NCBI RefSeq assembly: GCF_032854445.1
Contig: NC_088296.1
Location: 5,729,246-5,793,245 of the forward strand
Direction: 5' to 3'
From: Liolophura sinensis
Lineage: Eukaryota > Mollusca > Polyplacophora > Chitonida > Chitonidae
Length of the DNA stretch: 64,000 nucleotides
Position numbers and translations under genes: made by a program. Below, one piece after another: positions 32,141 through 44,900 of this stretch; positions within the stretch are counted from its first letter, which is position 1; the number at the start of each line of letters is the position of its first letter. The notes beneath the pieces are model-generated. The model made no database searches. It saw only the letters and a program-made list of their open reading frames with translations, and was not told where the DNA came from.

Positions 32141-32703
32141 TGTTATGAATTCCCCTTCCTGCAAAGTCATGACACTATTGTTCACAAAAAAGTCATTGTG
32201 ATAATTGCTTTCTTATAAACACCCATGTGTATACATTTATGTCTAGAAAACAACCCTACAACGGTACCCCTATAAAACCCTTCCGTTATCACCTTTCTGT
32301 ATAAAGTACCCATTTATTATCATCACCCTCTATAAACACCCAGCTAATTAAGTATGTGTATTGCGAATGATATAATGAGCATTTGATCTAAACACTAAGG
32401 TAGACAAGAAAAAGTCGGAACTCTGGTTTTAGTATAATCCTAGTGATTGGTTAAGCACCCAGATATGCATGTACAATGTGAACAGATACATATATGAAGG
32501 TCCATTGAATGATCGGCATATTCTGCACCGGTATGTCTTACTTTGTGGCGGATTCAGATCGCCTTTGTCATCACATAGACTGTGTTTTAGCTATCGCCAT
32601 ACAACACCCCTCTTTTGCAAAGTGTTGCATCATTCAGCGAAAGCCTACGTGTACTATACCATGATAAATGCGCCCGACGTAACATTCGACGGCTTTGTAA
32701 AGT

Positions 32704-32852
32704 GGGTTCGACTTTCACAAAACTTCTTGAATCAGATATCTGATATAGTTTTTCGTAAATGGTGTTGTCTGGGTTGTCGCGCCGTAAAGCTACGGGAGTT
32801 ACGAGAATAAATTACGACATAGTGATTCATAAAGATTTTTGAAAGTGAGCCC
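32704..32852. mobile_element. MITE-like inverted repeat
   Basis: Arms of about 30 bp: 32704-32734 (GGGTTCGACTTTCACAAAAC, CTTCTTGAATCA) and the inverted 32823-32852. The arms match at most positions and enclose about 88 bp without coding capacity. The ends and target duplication are not clear. Confidence 0.5.
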
Positions 32853-32899
32853 AAGACCACGAACGCTTCTAACACCATCTGTTTCAGATCCGTGTCTGT

Positions 32900-33670
32900 A
32901 CATATATGTCCCAGCACATGTGATGTACCGTGTTATGTATACGTAGAGCTATATGCAGTGATCTTGATGTGTTTTGTAAGGCTAAGGCAGTTGTTATGCA
33001 TCTATACGCTTGTTGTAGGCTAAACTGTTCACGAAAGATTGTTAAATTCAGGCTCTGTTAAAACCAGAATTTATGTTTGAGTCATCTTGTCATTGATTGT
33101 GTTTCAAAAGTGTTTTCAAATGTATGCTTAGGACATACAAACGACAAGAAATCTTTTGATGACTCTGATGCACGTCGTTCAATTTTGGCATGTTTTTTTT
33201 TTCTCAAAATGACAGCGACCTTTGATTGGATTGCTACAGCATTGTGTCCCAAAACACATGTAAAGGGAACGCTCCACTCGTATATAGTATGTGCCGGAAG
33301 TGTTCCGTTTGATTGTGGTGTTTTTATGAAGGCCATTTCGTAACACATTGCCATATATTGTCGGATGTGTTTCGAATATGCCTCTTCATAGCAAGCATAC
33401 GAGGCCATCGGTCTGTTTAAAGGTAATGCGAGACTTTTTTTCTACGTCCAACCCAAAAATATGGAAAATAGACTTACTTAATCTGACCATGGGGTTATAT
33501 ATTCCATATATACATCCATGATCTCACCAAGATTTGTAAATATGTGTTCTGGTCTTAGCTTATAGTAACGCCTATGCTGTGATTCTTGTTAAAATTTTTG
33601 TTTACAGAAAAAGGAATAAATGTTTATCTATGTTACCCCCAATTGCATTGTTGATTCTGGGTCTTTTCAT
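32900..33670. other. Non-coding stretch
   Basis: Two overlapping short frames (33077-33343 plus, 33082-33408 minus) shadow each other and match nothing I recognise. No splice-supported exon is seen. Confidence 0.45.
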
Positions 33671-33677
33671 TCTCTGT

Positions 33678-33760
33678 GAGATCAAGTCCAGCTCATGTTG
33701 GTGTCCTCTGCGGGCGTGCTTGGGAAGGTCTGCCCAGTTTTCTCCCCCATAATGTTGGAG
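33678..33760 (+). repeat. SINE-A fragment
   Basis: GTGAGATCAAGTCCAGCTCA (B-box region) and TGGGAAGGTCTGCCCAGTTT, a plus-oriented SINE-A that decays before its 3' end. Confidence 0.6.
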
Positions 33761-34268
33761 GGGTAGATATATGTGCGATACGTCTGGGAAAAGTTACCAC
33801 TAACATACCATAAGGTTGCATGCTGGCTTACACTGGACTCTTCAGCATCCCCCATTCGTAAAACCATCCACCATCGCGTCAGTGGTAAACTGAGTGAGGT
33901 GGTATACAGCAATTAAGTAAATAAAATGTGTTCTCTGGTTGTTCCCACGTTGCTACATGTACATCGAGGCTTTTAATGTAAACCAACAGCTTTCTATAGA
34001 ACATGTGGGTGTTAACATTCAAACTAGAAATTTTGCACGCGTTGAAGACGCTTCACTGTAATACAGAAATCTGTCTACTAGAAGCCTGGCACATTTGAGT
34101 TGGTCATAACATTCACAAGGGTCCTATAGCCCGACCCGTGTACTAATGCATCTTGGACGAAGGTCTGTAAGTCTTGACCACTGAGGTTCAGGGTTTAAAC
34201 CAACTCTGGGTGGTTTGTTGACAGGTTTAAGTCAGGAGGTTTGTCGGATATGCAACCTTACTGCTGTC

Positions 34269-34325
<57 letters not shown>
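34269..34325. repeat. AT dinucleotide microsatellite
   Basis: About 27 TA repeats. Confidence 0.95.
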
Positions 34326-34328
<3 letters not shown>

Positions 34329-35270
34329 ACGACCCAAAACTGTCTATATTATAAAGAGATGGCTTGTTCGAAATACACGACAGTTTAACCGCACGAAAAA
34401 GTAACCAAAACCAGCAGATTTTATTTTACAACAATTGATTAGCTTTAACAAGAACAGATAATAAGACTTAAGATGATACAAATACTAAAGTACTGAAGTT
34501 TAACAAGAAAGGATAGCAGTATCTATACAAATACTAAAGTACTTACGGTGTCAAGTCCAAACGGACGCATATATTCCACAATATATACCACACAGACATA
34601 AATGCTCAGAGGCAAATTCACAAGAGGGAAAATCCACAGTATAACTGAGTGTATGACGAAATATACACAAAATTCCACAGACAGGGTCCGTGTACTAATA
34701 AGCACTGTGTACACAAGAGCACGAATCAAATATACAAGCTCGGACTGAACAAGTGCTCGGTGGATATATAACAAAGCCAGAGGCTATAAAGACACCAAAA
34801 TTCAGCACAAAAGGCCTACTAAAGTAATACACAGCGAAAGCATCCAAAACTCTCAATAATTCTCCGCTCTCCGTTCTCTCCTTTTGACCTGCTTTCATAG
34901 GTCTTATATAGCCTGGTGGAATTGTCTAGAATAAGAAAATTCCTGAACACTTGATGTAAACAAACAGGCACCGAACTGAGCGCATTCTGGAACACTCTAA
35001 GGCAGAGGCAGACAGCAGGCGCCGAACTCAACGTATGTAAACAGTGGCAAGCTAAATTTAGAAAATGACGGCAGTCGTGCACATAACACACCCACGCTTC
35101 AAGAAAAAAAAGTTTTCCTAACCTTTTTTTTTTACTTACAATATATGTTAAACAATATATGTTAAACAATAATATATACAACATTGTAAAACCACATGTA
35201 ATTAAACATTTTATACACAACTTATACACGAGACATGCGATTGCGCCATGTCTTTAGATTAAGTTATATA
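34326..35270. other. Unclassified block, possibly a mobile-element remnant
   Basis: The block begins with TGTTACGACCCAAAACTGTC directly at the microsatellite. It contains a short internal duplication (ATACAAATACTAAAGTACT at about 34480 and 34529). Its base composition differs from the flanks. I could not find a matching second terminus, so solo LTR or DNA-transposon remnant remain open. Confidence 0.25.
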
Positions 35271-35272
35271 TG

Positions 35273-35393
35273 TGATTTAACGTCGTGCCCAGGAATATTT
35301 CACCGAAACTCACGACCATCCACAGGTTGCTGGGAAACCTTCCCACGTACGACCGGAGAGGAAGCCAGTATGAGCTGGACTTGAACTCATAGC
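35273..35393 (-). repeat. SINE-A fragment
   Basis: Reverse-oriented: AGGAATATTTCACCGAAACT joined directly to ACGACCATCCACAGGTTGCT, so the middle of the element is deleted; it ends GGACTTGAACTCATAGC. Confidence 0.7.
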
Positions 35394-35821
35394 ATTACCT
35401 TATATGAAGAAATATGCGAAAAATATACTTTTCTGCGGTACACTGGAAAATGTTCTCTTGCCTCGCAGCTGGGCCACCCGAATCAGAATGAGGCTGAATA
35501 TTTCCAAGTATAAGGGTGATTGAGGCAGTGTTTTTTTCACTTTGTATTGCGGATGTATTATATTACTGTTTATTTGTATTTTATAAAACGACGTAACCAA
35601 GAATATTTCGCTTAACATTTTTTCTTCTAATTTTTAGGACACCTGGTCTGCTTATTTTTGCTCTAATATATATGTAATTGTAGCAGGAATACTGACTTCC
35701 CTTTCTCACATGGTTAGACCATCTAATAAACAGCATACTCATATGGTTACTTTTCCAAAAGGCTGGTAACTACTTTCAACGCTAGTAATATGTCCCAAAA
35801 ATTAGCAGAATTACAGTACGC

Positions 35822-35892
35822 GAGGGCCAGCAGAGCCCGAGAAAAACCCTACGACCATTTGCAGGTTGTTGGAAGACCTTCCCATGTACGAC
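35822..35892 (-). repeat. SINE-A fragment
   Basis: Reverse-oriented core: GGGCCAGCAGAGCCCGAGAA and TTTGCAGGTTGTTGGAAGAC. Confidence 0.6.
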
Positions 35893-36059
35893 TATACATT
35901 TCACTGCTGCTGGTATCTGGGTGACAGGCAACAAACGTTCGACGCAATCTCTACGTTCAATTCATACCAGTACCGTACGTATCTCATTAGATTGAATATG
36001 GTATGCAAGCCTGTTAGTCACACGTTCGTCAATAACGTGCCAAAGGTTAGTGGTTTATT

Positions 36060-36165
36060 TCGGGCCCTCCGGTTCCTTTCACCTATAAAACTGACCGCCA
36101 TCGTACACAAGTGAAAAATTCTTTGGGTATATAGCGTAACAACAATCTAATAATTTAATCAGTCA
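36060..36165 (+). repeat. SINE-A 3' fragment, diverged
   Basis: GCCCTCCGGTTCCTTTCACC, CTGACCGCCATCGTACACAA, GTGAAAAATTCTTTGGGTAT in plus orientation. Confidence 0.5.
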
Positions 36166-36478
36166 ATAAAATAGTTGCCAAAAAGCAGGCCAGAAAAGAG
36201 AATAGCTAATGGAACATCATTTTTAAAAATAGTTAATTTAATGAAAAGGAGACATCGTTACAAAAATTCACCGGCTATTATACTTTAATGCTGGTATAAA
36301 CTAAACAAAGCAAAGTACAGTACATATCTGATGACGAAGTAATTATTAGTGCTCGGACTGTGCATGGTATAACATCTACAACAAGCATTTGATTTCCATA
36401 ACTGCCCAATAAGACGGATCGGCATTTCAGCTAGGAGCCTTGTGAGCTTTTGTAGAACTGGGCAAGACGAAAATGGCC

Positions 36479-36618
36479 GCTCTCGCAAACTAACGCGGCT
36501 AAAAGGCGTGATTTTACGGTAGTTTCTAGACTGAATAAACGCCTTGCAAAGTCAGCTCTGTCGGTTTAACGAACAATTAACAGCTACTGCAAAATCACGT
36601 AGTTTAGTTAGCGAGAGC
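36479..36618. mobile_element. MITE-like imperfect hairpin
   Basis: GCTCTCGCAAACTAA (36479) and GTGATTTTAC are mirrored by GCAAAATCACG (36589) and TTAGTTAGCGAGAGC (ending 36618). This gives a 140-bp imperfect palindrome with no coding content. Confidence 0.5.
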
Positions 36619-36744
36619 CCATAGCTTATCTCGCCCAAGGTTGCGATAACGCCAAAACCCCTGAACGTCAATAAGCCTTACTGCTTTTCTGTCAAGAAAA
36701 TCCAGTCGGATGCAAAGGAAGTGGATTTTAGATGGGTTTTTGAA

Positions 36745-36975
36745 AGTGGATTACACTCAAAAAATATTTTGTCTGAGTGATGTTAGAATGTATTCTGTTA
36801 TTGCAGCAGATTGTTCTGTTAAATGTAATACACACATTGTATTAATTCAACATAAAGATATTAGACTGATAGGGTATTATGTTGAATATGACACAGTATT
36901 ATGTTATGATAACAAAATACATTCTACCATCACTCAGACAACAGACTTTCTGTTAGATTTAACATATTGATTTTT
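36745..36975. mobile_element. MITE-like hairpin with a relative at 640-830
   Basis: The left arm TGTCTGAGTGATGTTAGAAT and GTATTCTGTTAT (about 36769-36800) is mirrored by ATAACAAAATACATTCTACC and ATCACTCAGACA (about 36909-36940), with two mismatches. Inner parts (ATTCAACATAAAGATA and TATTATGTTGAAT) also pair, so nearly the whole 200 bp can fold. The short open frame across it (36710-36970) is not considered coding. Confidence 0.65.
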
Positions 36976-36999
36976 TGAAAGTAGCTTCTTTCCATGGCA

Positions 37000-38240
37000 C
37001 TTCTTCCTCCTTATCTTTCTAAGTTAAAATTTCCAAATTAAAAATGATAAAACAGTATTAGAGAAATATAGAGAAAGAATGAATTTTCTTAAGATTTCAT
37101 CCTGTAGTGGCAGTGAAATTGAATTGGAAATATACACTTGGATATAGATAGTTTCGTAAAATAAACAGATGTGGTGAGAAGGTGTAATAAAATTAAAACA
37201 AAAAGTTCTGTTAGAATTACAGCTCATGTATGAAGCCTTATTGGATTATGTATGCAAATGTTTGTTTTCAACAGTTATCCGCTCTCATATGTTGCAGATC
37301 TACGTCATGTTTATGTGTTGGGAATCAACTTGCACATCCTTTATTGTGCAGTGTCGGTTGGTTTCATTGGGAATAGTTATGCGATTTTTTCCTTTCTCCA
37401 AATTGGTTTTGTTCGCATATGATACAAACGGTCCTTCCATTCCGACCCCTCCGCCGCCTTGTAATGGCTTCAGATCGTATGTTGTGAAAGTAACATGGTC
37501 GCCCAAAATTTGGATTTTTAAACAAATTCTGAGCGCGAAGTCTTAGCGAAGTTTTAAAGTTCGTTCATAAACTAAATCACTCTCGCTGAAATAAATTTTT
37601 TTTTATTGAGTATGTAGCTTGTACGAGCCCTGAGAAGTCCTGCTGTCATTCGAATTAAGCACAAAGAGGGCGGAGAATTTTGCCTCATAAATGTTCAACC
37701 GGAAGCTCCCGAAGCATAGGCGCAGGGTTCGGAATGTTCCCTATGATACTGACTTTCGATCAGTGGACGAAGTGGGAAAATTTCGAATATTGATACACAC
37801 AGATTTCTGCGGAGTACAACTTTTTAAACAGCATTGAGAAAAGGTTACGAATAATCTTCTCATTAAACGAAATGTCAGAAACGTGTGTCTGTTCGAACTT
37901 TAAGAACCCCTGCCTACAACAACACCTTTGCATCCAACTATCAAGTAGTACTTTTGCGACATCCTCGTGCTTCGTGAGACCTTTTCTTTCGCCAGTGTAC
38001 TCCACCGTTCAAAATGACCACCAATTACAATTGACTTGCTTGTCAAAGTCATCGGGCTCTTTTTTACGGCTCTTCTTGGCTGATCCTGTCACGAGCGAGC
38101 CGTAAGTCCTTTTATACGCATGTAATCAGCTGTGTTTCTTTACATATGAAGTTAATTTAAGCATTCTGGCAGAATTTTTAGTTTTCATTTTTTTCTCTTT
38201 TTTGGGGGGGGGAGGGGGAGCTATTTTTAAACATTCGCTT
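37000..38240. other. Intergenic stretch between the two converging genes
   Basis: AT-rich with T-runs near 37597. It probably holds the 3' flank of the minus-strand phosphodiesterase gene. No exon is supported. Confidence 0.4.
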
Positions 38241-38252
38241 AACGTGCAATGC

Positions 38253-38271
38253 TGGGGGGGGGGGGGGGGGA
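38253..38271 (+). repeat. Poly-G tract
   Basis: An uninterrupted run of about 18 G residues in the 3' flank of the phosphodiesterase gene. Confidence 0.85.
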
Positions 38272-38458
38272 TTAACGAAAAGCTTTTGCATTTTACTTCT
38301 TGAGAAAAATAACCGATAATCATGTCATTCTGTAATAACGCAAAAGTACCTAATATTTGAGCCACCATGTAATTTAACATTTCCTTGGGCTTTACTTGGA
38401 ACCAAATCATTAAAAAAACATCTTAAAATTTTCTCATTTGAAAGACACCATCGGTACC

Positions 38459-38967
38459 TCAAAATAACTGTAGAAGAACCACTAATGCAACCACTAATTT
38501 GAAGCAACTAGAAACTGGTCTAAAAGCTAAAGAGGGGTATTTCTGTAAACATTTGTTGAAACCTGGGATATCGAAATATCTCATGCCACAGTAAATGGAG
38601 TATCGACATTTAGCATCACATTTGCTGTCGTCAGCCATCAAAGTTATGCGTTCGTAGTAGTCCTGCACGTGCTTTTTGGAACTATGAAGCATCCGCTTGC
38701 GTGCCTTGCTGAGGGAACCTGCAGTGACGTCAGGAATGTCGTATATTTCAGTGGCCTTGTACAGAAGTTGCCATTGCGCATGTCTGTCTCTGTTGGCTTT
38801 CTCGAGGTCTAAGTAGTATTGCTTAATGTCAAGATGGCGGCCGTTGGACCTGTCGTAGCTGACTAATCGAATGCCCGGATTGTGAGGACGGCCCAGTTCC
38901 CCCTGGCTGTCTTTGTACCTCCAAGGTGTGACGGACGGAGCGATGAAGACCGGGATGCGAGGTACAC
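38459..38967 (-). CDS. SMPDL3B: SMPDL3-like gene, exon 7 (last)
   Basis: Acceptor GTTTACACCAG, phase 1 in; stop TGA at 38461-38459. It encodes VPRIPVFIAPSVTPW, NNPGIRL-type sequence (HNPGIRLVSYDR) and the C-terminal Cys-rich part (CDAKCRYSIYCGMRYFDIPG), ending in the hydrophobic tail. Confidence 0.92.
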
Positions 38968-41900
38968 CTGGTGTAAACAGAGAAGAGTGAGGCAAGGTGA
39001 GAAACATGAGAAATATACTACATCTGGTTCCAGAACAGTGAGGCAAGGTGAGAAACATGAGAAATATCCTACATCTGGTTCCAGAACAGTGAGGCAAGGT
39101 GAGAAACATGAGAAATATCCTACATCTGGTTCCAGAACAGTGAGGCAAGGTGAGAAACATGAGAAATATCCTACATCTGGTTCCAGAACAGTGAGGCAAG
39201 GTGAGAAACATGAGAAATATCCTACATCTGGTTTCAGAATGCACATTAGGTTGTGACGTCCTCACGAAGTATTTCAAATGCGGAAATATTCTACACAAAG
39301 AAAGGAAAAAGAAAAAACCTATCATACTAAAAATCTGTAAAAATATTGAAATTTATTAAAAAATAAGGGCATCAGGGTAACATAAAGTAATTCAAGTTAA
39401 TATAATACAACACATATCGTGAATAAATTGTCAAAAAAGTATTGTATCCATCCTGTCTTCCTCGAGAATAGTTCACTTATACCAGGGCGGTCAAGTTTTT
39501 AAGTGTAAGAAACTGTCCAGTTTTTTCTTGCAACTGAATAACCCCAGGTGATTTAGCAAAAGAAATGCTACAGAGAATTGATTTGCAAAGTTTTGTTAAC
39601 GTGGCACTTTCCCAACGGTTAGTTTAGGCAATGCAGAAGTAATGATTGCAAATTGAGAAGAAGGTTAGTCAAATGAACTGAAAGAGTTTTTTACTTGCGG
39701 AAAGGCTGCGCAGTGTATTTCTAACGTAACTATGTAAGGGATATACATAGGTCTGAATGACCAGTGACTGTGGTGTCAGGCAACTGGGAATTTCTGTTTG
39801 TTGGTTATAGTTTGTTTGTGGATTTCTAAGAATTATCTGTTTGTCTGACAATTTTCTGCAGTAGTACAACAATGGGAGTTCTCACCTTTGTTATCGTAGT
39901 AGATTTTGAACTCGTCGTCATGATCATGGCCGAAGTGCATGGCGCGGATGACCCCGGATTCTGTGTAACGGGAGATAACTCTGTTCAGCAAGTCGTTGTA
40001 AGGCTCGTACATCCATAAGAAGCCTTCATAGCCCTTCAGTCCGGGGCTGATGTGGGCGATCACAATAACCTGAGGGGAGGGGAAAAACAGATATCTGACT
40101 GACAGATTCGTTGATGGAGTGGTTGACTATCCAGGTGTTTATTTAGAAGGCATATATTACCCTTTGGAAATGCCAGTAAGACAAATGTGTAGGCCTATGC
40201 TTCCACATCTTTTTTGTGGAAATATCCTTAATATTTATATAATTATATACGTATATGGTAAAGTTCTTCTATTAATGAAGTCGGGAAAACCTCACTAGAG
40301 TCCTGTGCGGGCGTATTTTGTGAATTTTTCAATCTTTGTCAGCTCCAGAAGTTCTTGTATCACGCATGTCAGATGCCAGTGGTAAAATACCGATTTCACT
40401 CTTGTCCTTGTAGTGTGCCGTCTTTCATCGAGGTTTGGCTATCGAGTCGGCCGAGCTGACCAAGTAAACAACACGAAGTCGTGTGGACATGTGACATTTT
40501 GTTTGTGAAACATGATTTACGAGGTGACATGACCATGATCAACGTTAAAATCCGCCTAGTGTGTCTACAACAATGCTACGAACATGCTCGGTCTGTTTAA
40601 CAAGCATTAGTATATGCGCCAATAGTATGTCAAAAGAAAAATGTCAATAATCTCTTAATTTTTGCGGGAGCATGTAGTAGAAAGTTACAAGTCTTGAGTT
40701 AAATAAAACAAGTCATGCATTCTTGTCACTGGGCCTTCTGAACCACGGAAATGCTTAAATGGATCAATGAAATACGAGATTGTGAAAAACCGAGATCTTA
40801 TTTGCAAACTGCCAAAATGCGGATTTACTGAAATTGTGCTGTCGACAAGATGATTGAGTAGGCCTACATGTATCAGAAGACTGCTGAGAGTTACCTTCTC
40901 TTTGGTTCTAACCGCTGCCGCCAGGGTGTCGTTCAGCCACTTGAACTGACCCGCAGGATCTGTCATGTCCGTGAAGTTCAGAGCGAGGCGATTCCTGGTG
41001 TAGTAAAGGTTTGTGTTGAGCGAGATAAGCCTGAGTCCAGGTCGAATCAAACTGGAGTAGTAACCACCTGATTAGCAAAATAAATAAAGAAATAACCAAA
41101 CAAAGAAGGAAAGAAATACGGAGTTATTGACGAATTCTTAGTTTTCAAGTGATGTCATATCTCGATGATATGAGGCAATTATAAGCACTCTCTATGGACA
41201 TGGAACGGTTGAGGTCTTGTACTTTCCATACGGTTTCATCCACTAAAAGTTAAACGCTACGCATAAACTGTTACAACCAACAAGTCTTAGTAGTTTCCTT
41301 GTAGGAAAACTTGACAGCTGCATTACCTTTACGGAAAGTTCTTCTAAAATTCGAATCATTGACCCAGACGCCCCACGTGATCTCCATGTGCTGATACATT
41401 TCGTTGTCATGGGACGGGAACTGAGCATCTGGGAAGTAGTCATGGTTACCGAAAGCGGGGTACGTTGTGACGTCAGGAAACACGTCTCTAAGGAGTCGCG
41501 TAATGTTGTCAAGGGTACTCAAGTTGATGGCTGTGCTGAGGTCACGTGACTCGTTTGTTGTGTGGAGGATGTTGTCTCTGCAAGCAAATTTATATTTTCT
41601 AATTACCAATGCTATCGCTGTGAGTTCAAGTCCAACTCATGCTGGCTTCCTCTCCGGCCATAAGTGGGGAGCTCTATCAGCAACCTGCAGATGGTCGTGG
41701 GTTTCCCCCGGGCTCTGCCCGGTTTCCTCTCACCATAATGCTGGCAGCCGTCGTATAAGTGAAATATTCTTGAGCACGGCATAAAACACCAAATAAGTAA
41801 ATAAATAAATAAATAAATAAATAAATTTTCTAGTTATCCAACTATCAAACGGCACCAACAATTCCAACGTAAACATATTCAGCAAAGACATGCCTAGATT

Positions 41901-44900
41901 AAGTACAATACAAAACATTAGGATTGGCTACAGGTTTAAGTCATGTTCAAACGTTCTGATTGAAAATACAACATGCACTGTTTCATGATAATGTACAGCA
42001 TTCTACACACACAAAAAACGGATCGTTTGAACGCGACTTAGAAAATAGTCTTATTCGTCTTCGTCTTATTGTCCAATTTGACGAGTGGATGCGAGAAATC
42101 GCACCCCGTGAACGCATTTGGATATGCCTGACAAATCGTGGTGACACAATAATAGCTTATTTGAGCTGATCTGTAGTCCACATCTGCATAAGTACAAAAC
42201 GGATCGCTACTTTTGAGAAAATGCCGTTGAAGGTTCGAATCCACATTTCGCTACACTTGATGCGGTTTTTAGTCAGGAAGTTTGTCGATATTTGGCGAAT
42301 GCGTGTGACCTTCACTACCAATTAACAGAGTAAATCAATATTAAAAATCAGAAAGAAAGCTAAACGTGTTTCGTTCTCTCACGTGGACCAGTATAAATTT
42401 CAAAGCAGTTACAAACATGTCTGATATAACCATGAATCGTGCGAATTTACATAGTGTGATCCCAGTTCAAGATTCACCTAATCGTATAGCCTTGTATCCT
42501 AATACAAATAACGGAGTGACATGAGTTTGACTATACATAACCATAACAATCAAATAAATAAAATAAATAAATTAATAAATAAGTAAATAAACACGGCCGC
42601 ATACGGAGCATATAATATCGTATATCCGACATATCTGCTCTGCTCACATTGTTCGGGATCCTTTGGTGGCAATAAGCAGTCAATGAAGCTGTTTTGCGGA
42701 AGTTGACGCTCGTTAAAGACCTCTTGTTTTCAATCAATAGAATGTACATATTTTTACGTCACACGTACCGTTAGCTTGCCAGAGACTGGTGGTTTACCCC
42801 GGGCACTCCGGTTTCCTCCACCCATATAGGTGACAAATACTTCAGTTAAGTTAAATAAATGACATAAATAAGTATACTATAAATGACCTAAAAGTTCGTC
42901 CATGATAAAGTTTACTCCTGTTAAGACAGTCGGAGAGGTCTGTTGATCATAGAGAAGTGTTTTGAGGTTTGCCTGAAAGGTAGTATCTATGCGTTGAAAC
43001 AGATTTGTGCACCAGCTGTCAACCAATATGAGCGTTCCAGGTTGATAATGCATACGTTTGCGATTGTTGATGGTATATGACTAAAAAAATATTAAAACGT
43101 CAGCATCAAAAGTATTATTTTACCAATTTTATTATTTGTTTACCTCTAAAATTGCAGCGAAAGTTTAGGTCATTTACGGTAGATCTGATACGTCTTGGAC
43201 TGTCGCACAATTCCCTTATTTTCCTAAAGAGGGAGTTGGACATTTGAAGGATAAGGCCTACCCTGTCCAGATGATGAAGTCCACGTTTGGCGCTATTTCC
43301 TTCATGGCGTAAACCGAGGAATTAATAAGCCTCCATGGCGCATCACACAGCCCGTTGCCAAACCTTCCGCGCTGTGACGGCGTTAAGTCGTCGTGACACG
43401 ACACAGCATCCTCGTCAAAGGTAAAGTCTAAGTGGTGATCGGTGACGTGCCAGAAGTGACCTGGTGTATAGAAACATACAGATTAAATCATTTGCCTTAC
43501 AGTACATGCCCGTACGTGGGAAGGTCTACCAGAAACCTGTGGATGGTCGTGGGTTTCCACCGGGCTCTGCCCGGTTTCCTTTCTTCCACCAATGTTGGCC
43601 GCCGTGTTAAAGGTGAAATATTCTTGAGGACGGCGTAAAACACCTATGAAATACATAAATAAATACAATGCAAATACAATGTTTATTTTACATCACTACC
43701 ACCAATAGACGAGCTTGACCTTTGGAGCCTGCGCGACGCACGTAGGCATTGCCTAAATACAAATATAAACTATAATCAGCATTCGTCAATGAAATGGTTT
43801 TACCTGTTAGGAGGAATCATCTTGTGTATAGTTTATATAGTTTATTTATAGAAAATACATTTGTATCAAGTATTATGAGAAACTTGGGTTGAAACAGAGC
43901 GTTTGTGTTGATGTCACTTCCTGTTTCATCACCGTCACCTCTGTGACCTCGGCGTTGTTACAAATTTCTGTGCAATATATGCTAGTGGTGGCAGTGATAT
44001 AAAGCTGATGTTTATTTATTTATTTATTGGTGTTTTACGCCATGTTCAAGAATATTTCACTTACGCGACGGCGGCCAGCATTATGGTTGGAGGAATAAAG
44101 TTAAAGTAAAGGACGAAACACGCACTGTAAGGAGTATGTACATCATTGCCAGCACCAGTAAATCTTGAACAACACTAAGGTCAGGGGGTATCACGGTGAT
44201 GAGGCAGGAAGTATTTGTTGTCAGAAAACACAAACGTTATGTCTGAACCTCTGTCTCTAATTATTTATTTGATTGGTGTTTTACGCCGTACTCAGGAATA
44301 ATTCACTTATACGACTGCGGCCAGTATGAAGTTGGGGAGAAACCAGGCAGACCATCCCCAGGTTGCTGGCAGGCCTTCTTGCGTACGGCCGGAAAGGAAG
44401 CCAGCACGAGCCGGACTTGAACTAACAACGACACAACGACACAAGAGTGACACATGCGCTGTAAGGAGAACAAATTGAAACATATTATCCAACAGAAGAG
44501 GCGCTAAGAAGGTTTTGCTCAGACAGAAAGCCATCGGCATATCTGACAGCTGTCAGTCATAGGTAAACCGTAAACGACCTGAATTTTAGTCGGAATTTCA
44601 CTTCATTGCTATCGAAGTCAGGAGATCTAGGTCGGGTCATAGCAAGCACTTCTTCTTGCTGCCTAGATTGGCGCTCAGCACTGAGAGGTTAGAGCAAGGA
44701 TACAGAACTGGGTGGCCCGGTATCAGTGACAGGGCGGGGTGACATGCCTAATGTCTTCAGCATGACACTTCAGAGGCGACAGCACTTTGCTGGAAAGGTA
44801 TACACACCAAATCAATCGCCGCCGTCGTACGAATGAAACATTGCTAAATACGACAAAACACCCAAAGCATCAATACATACATACTTCAGTGCTGTTAACC

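Noticed and set aside
36710-36970. Short plus-strand protein of 86 codons
   Set aside because: It lies within a hairpin MITE and has no similarity to known proteins.
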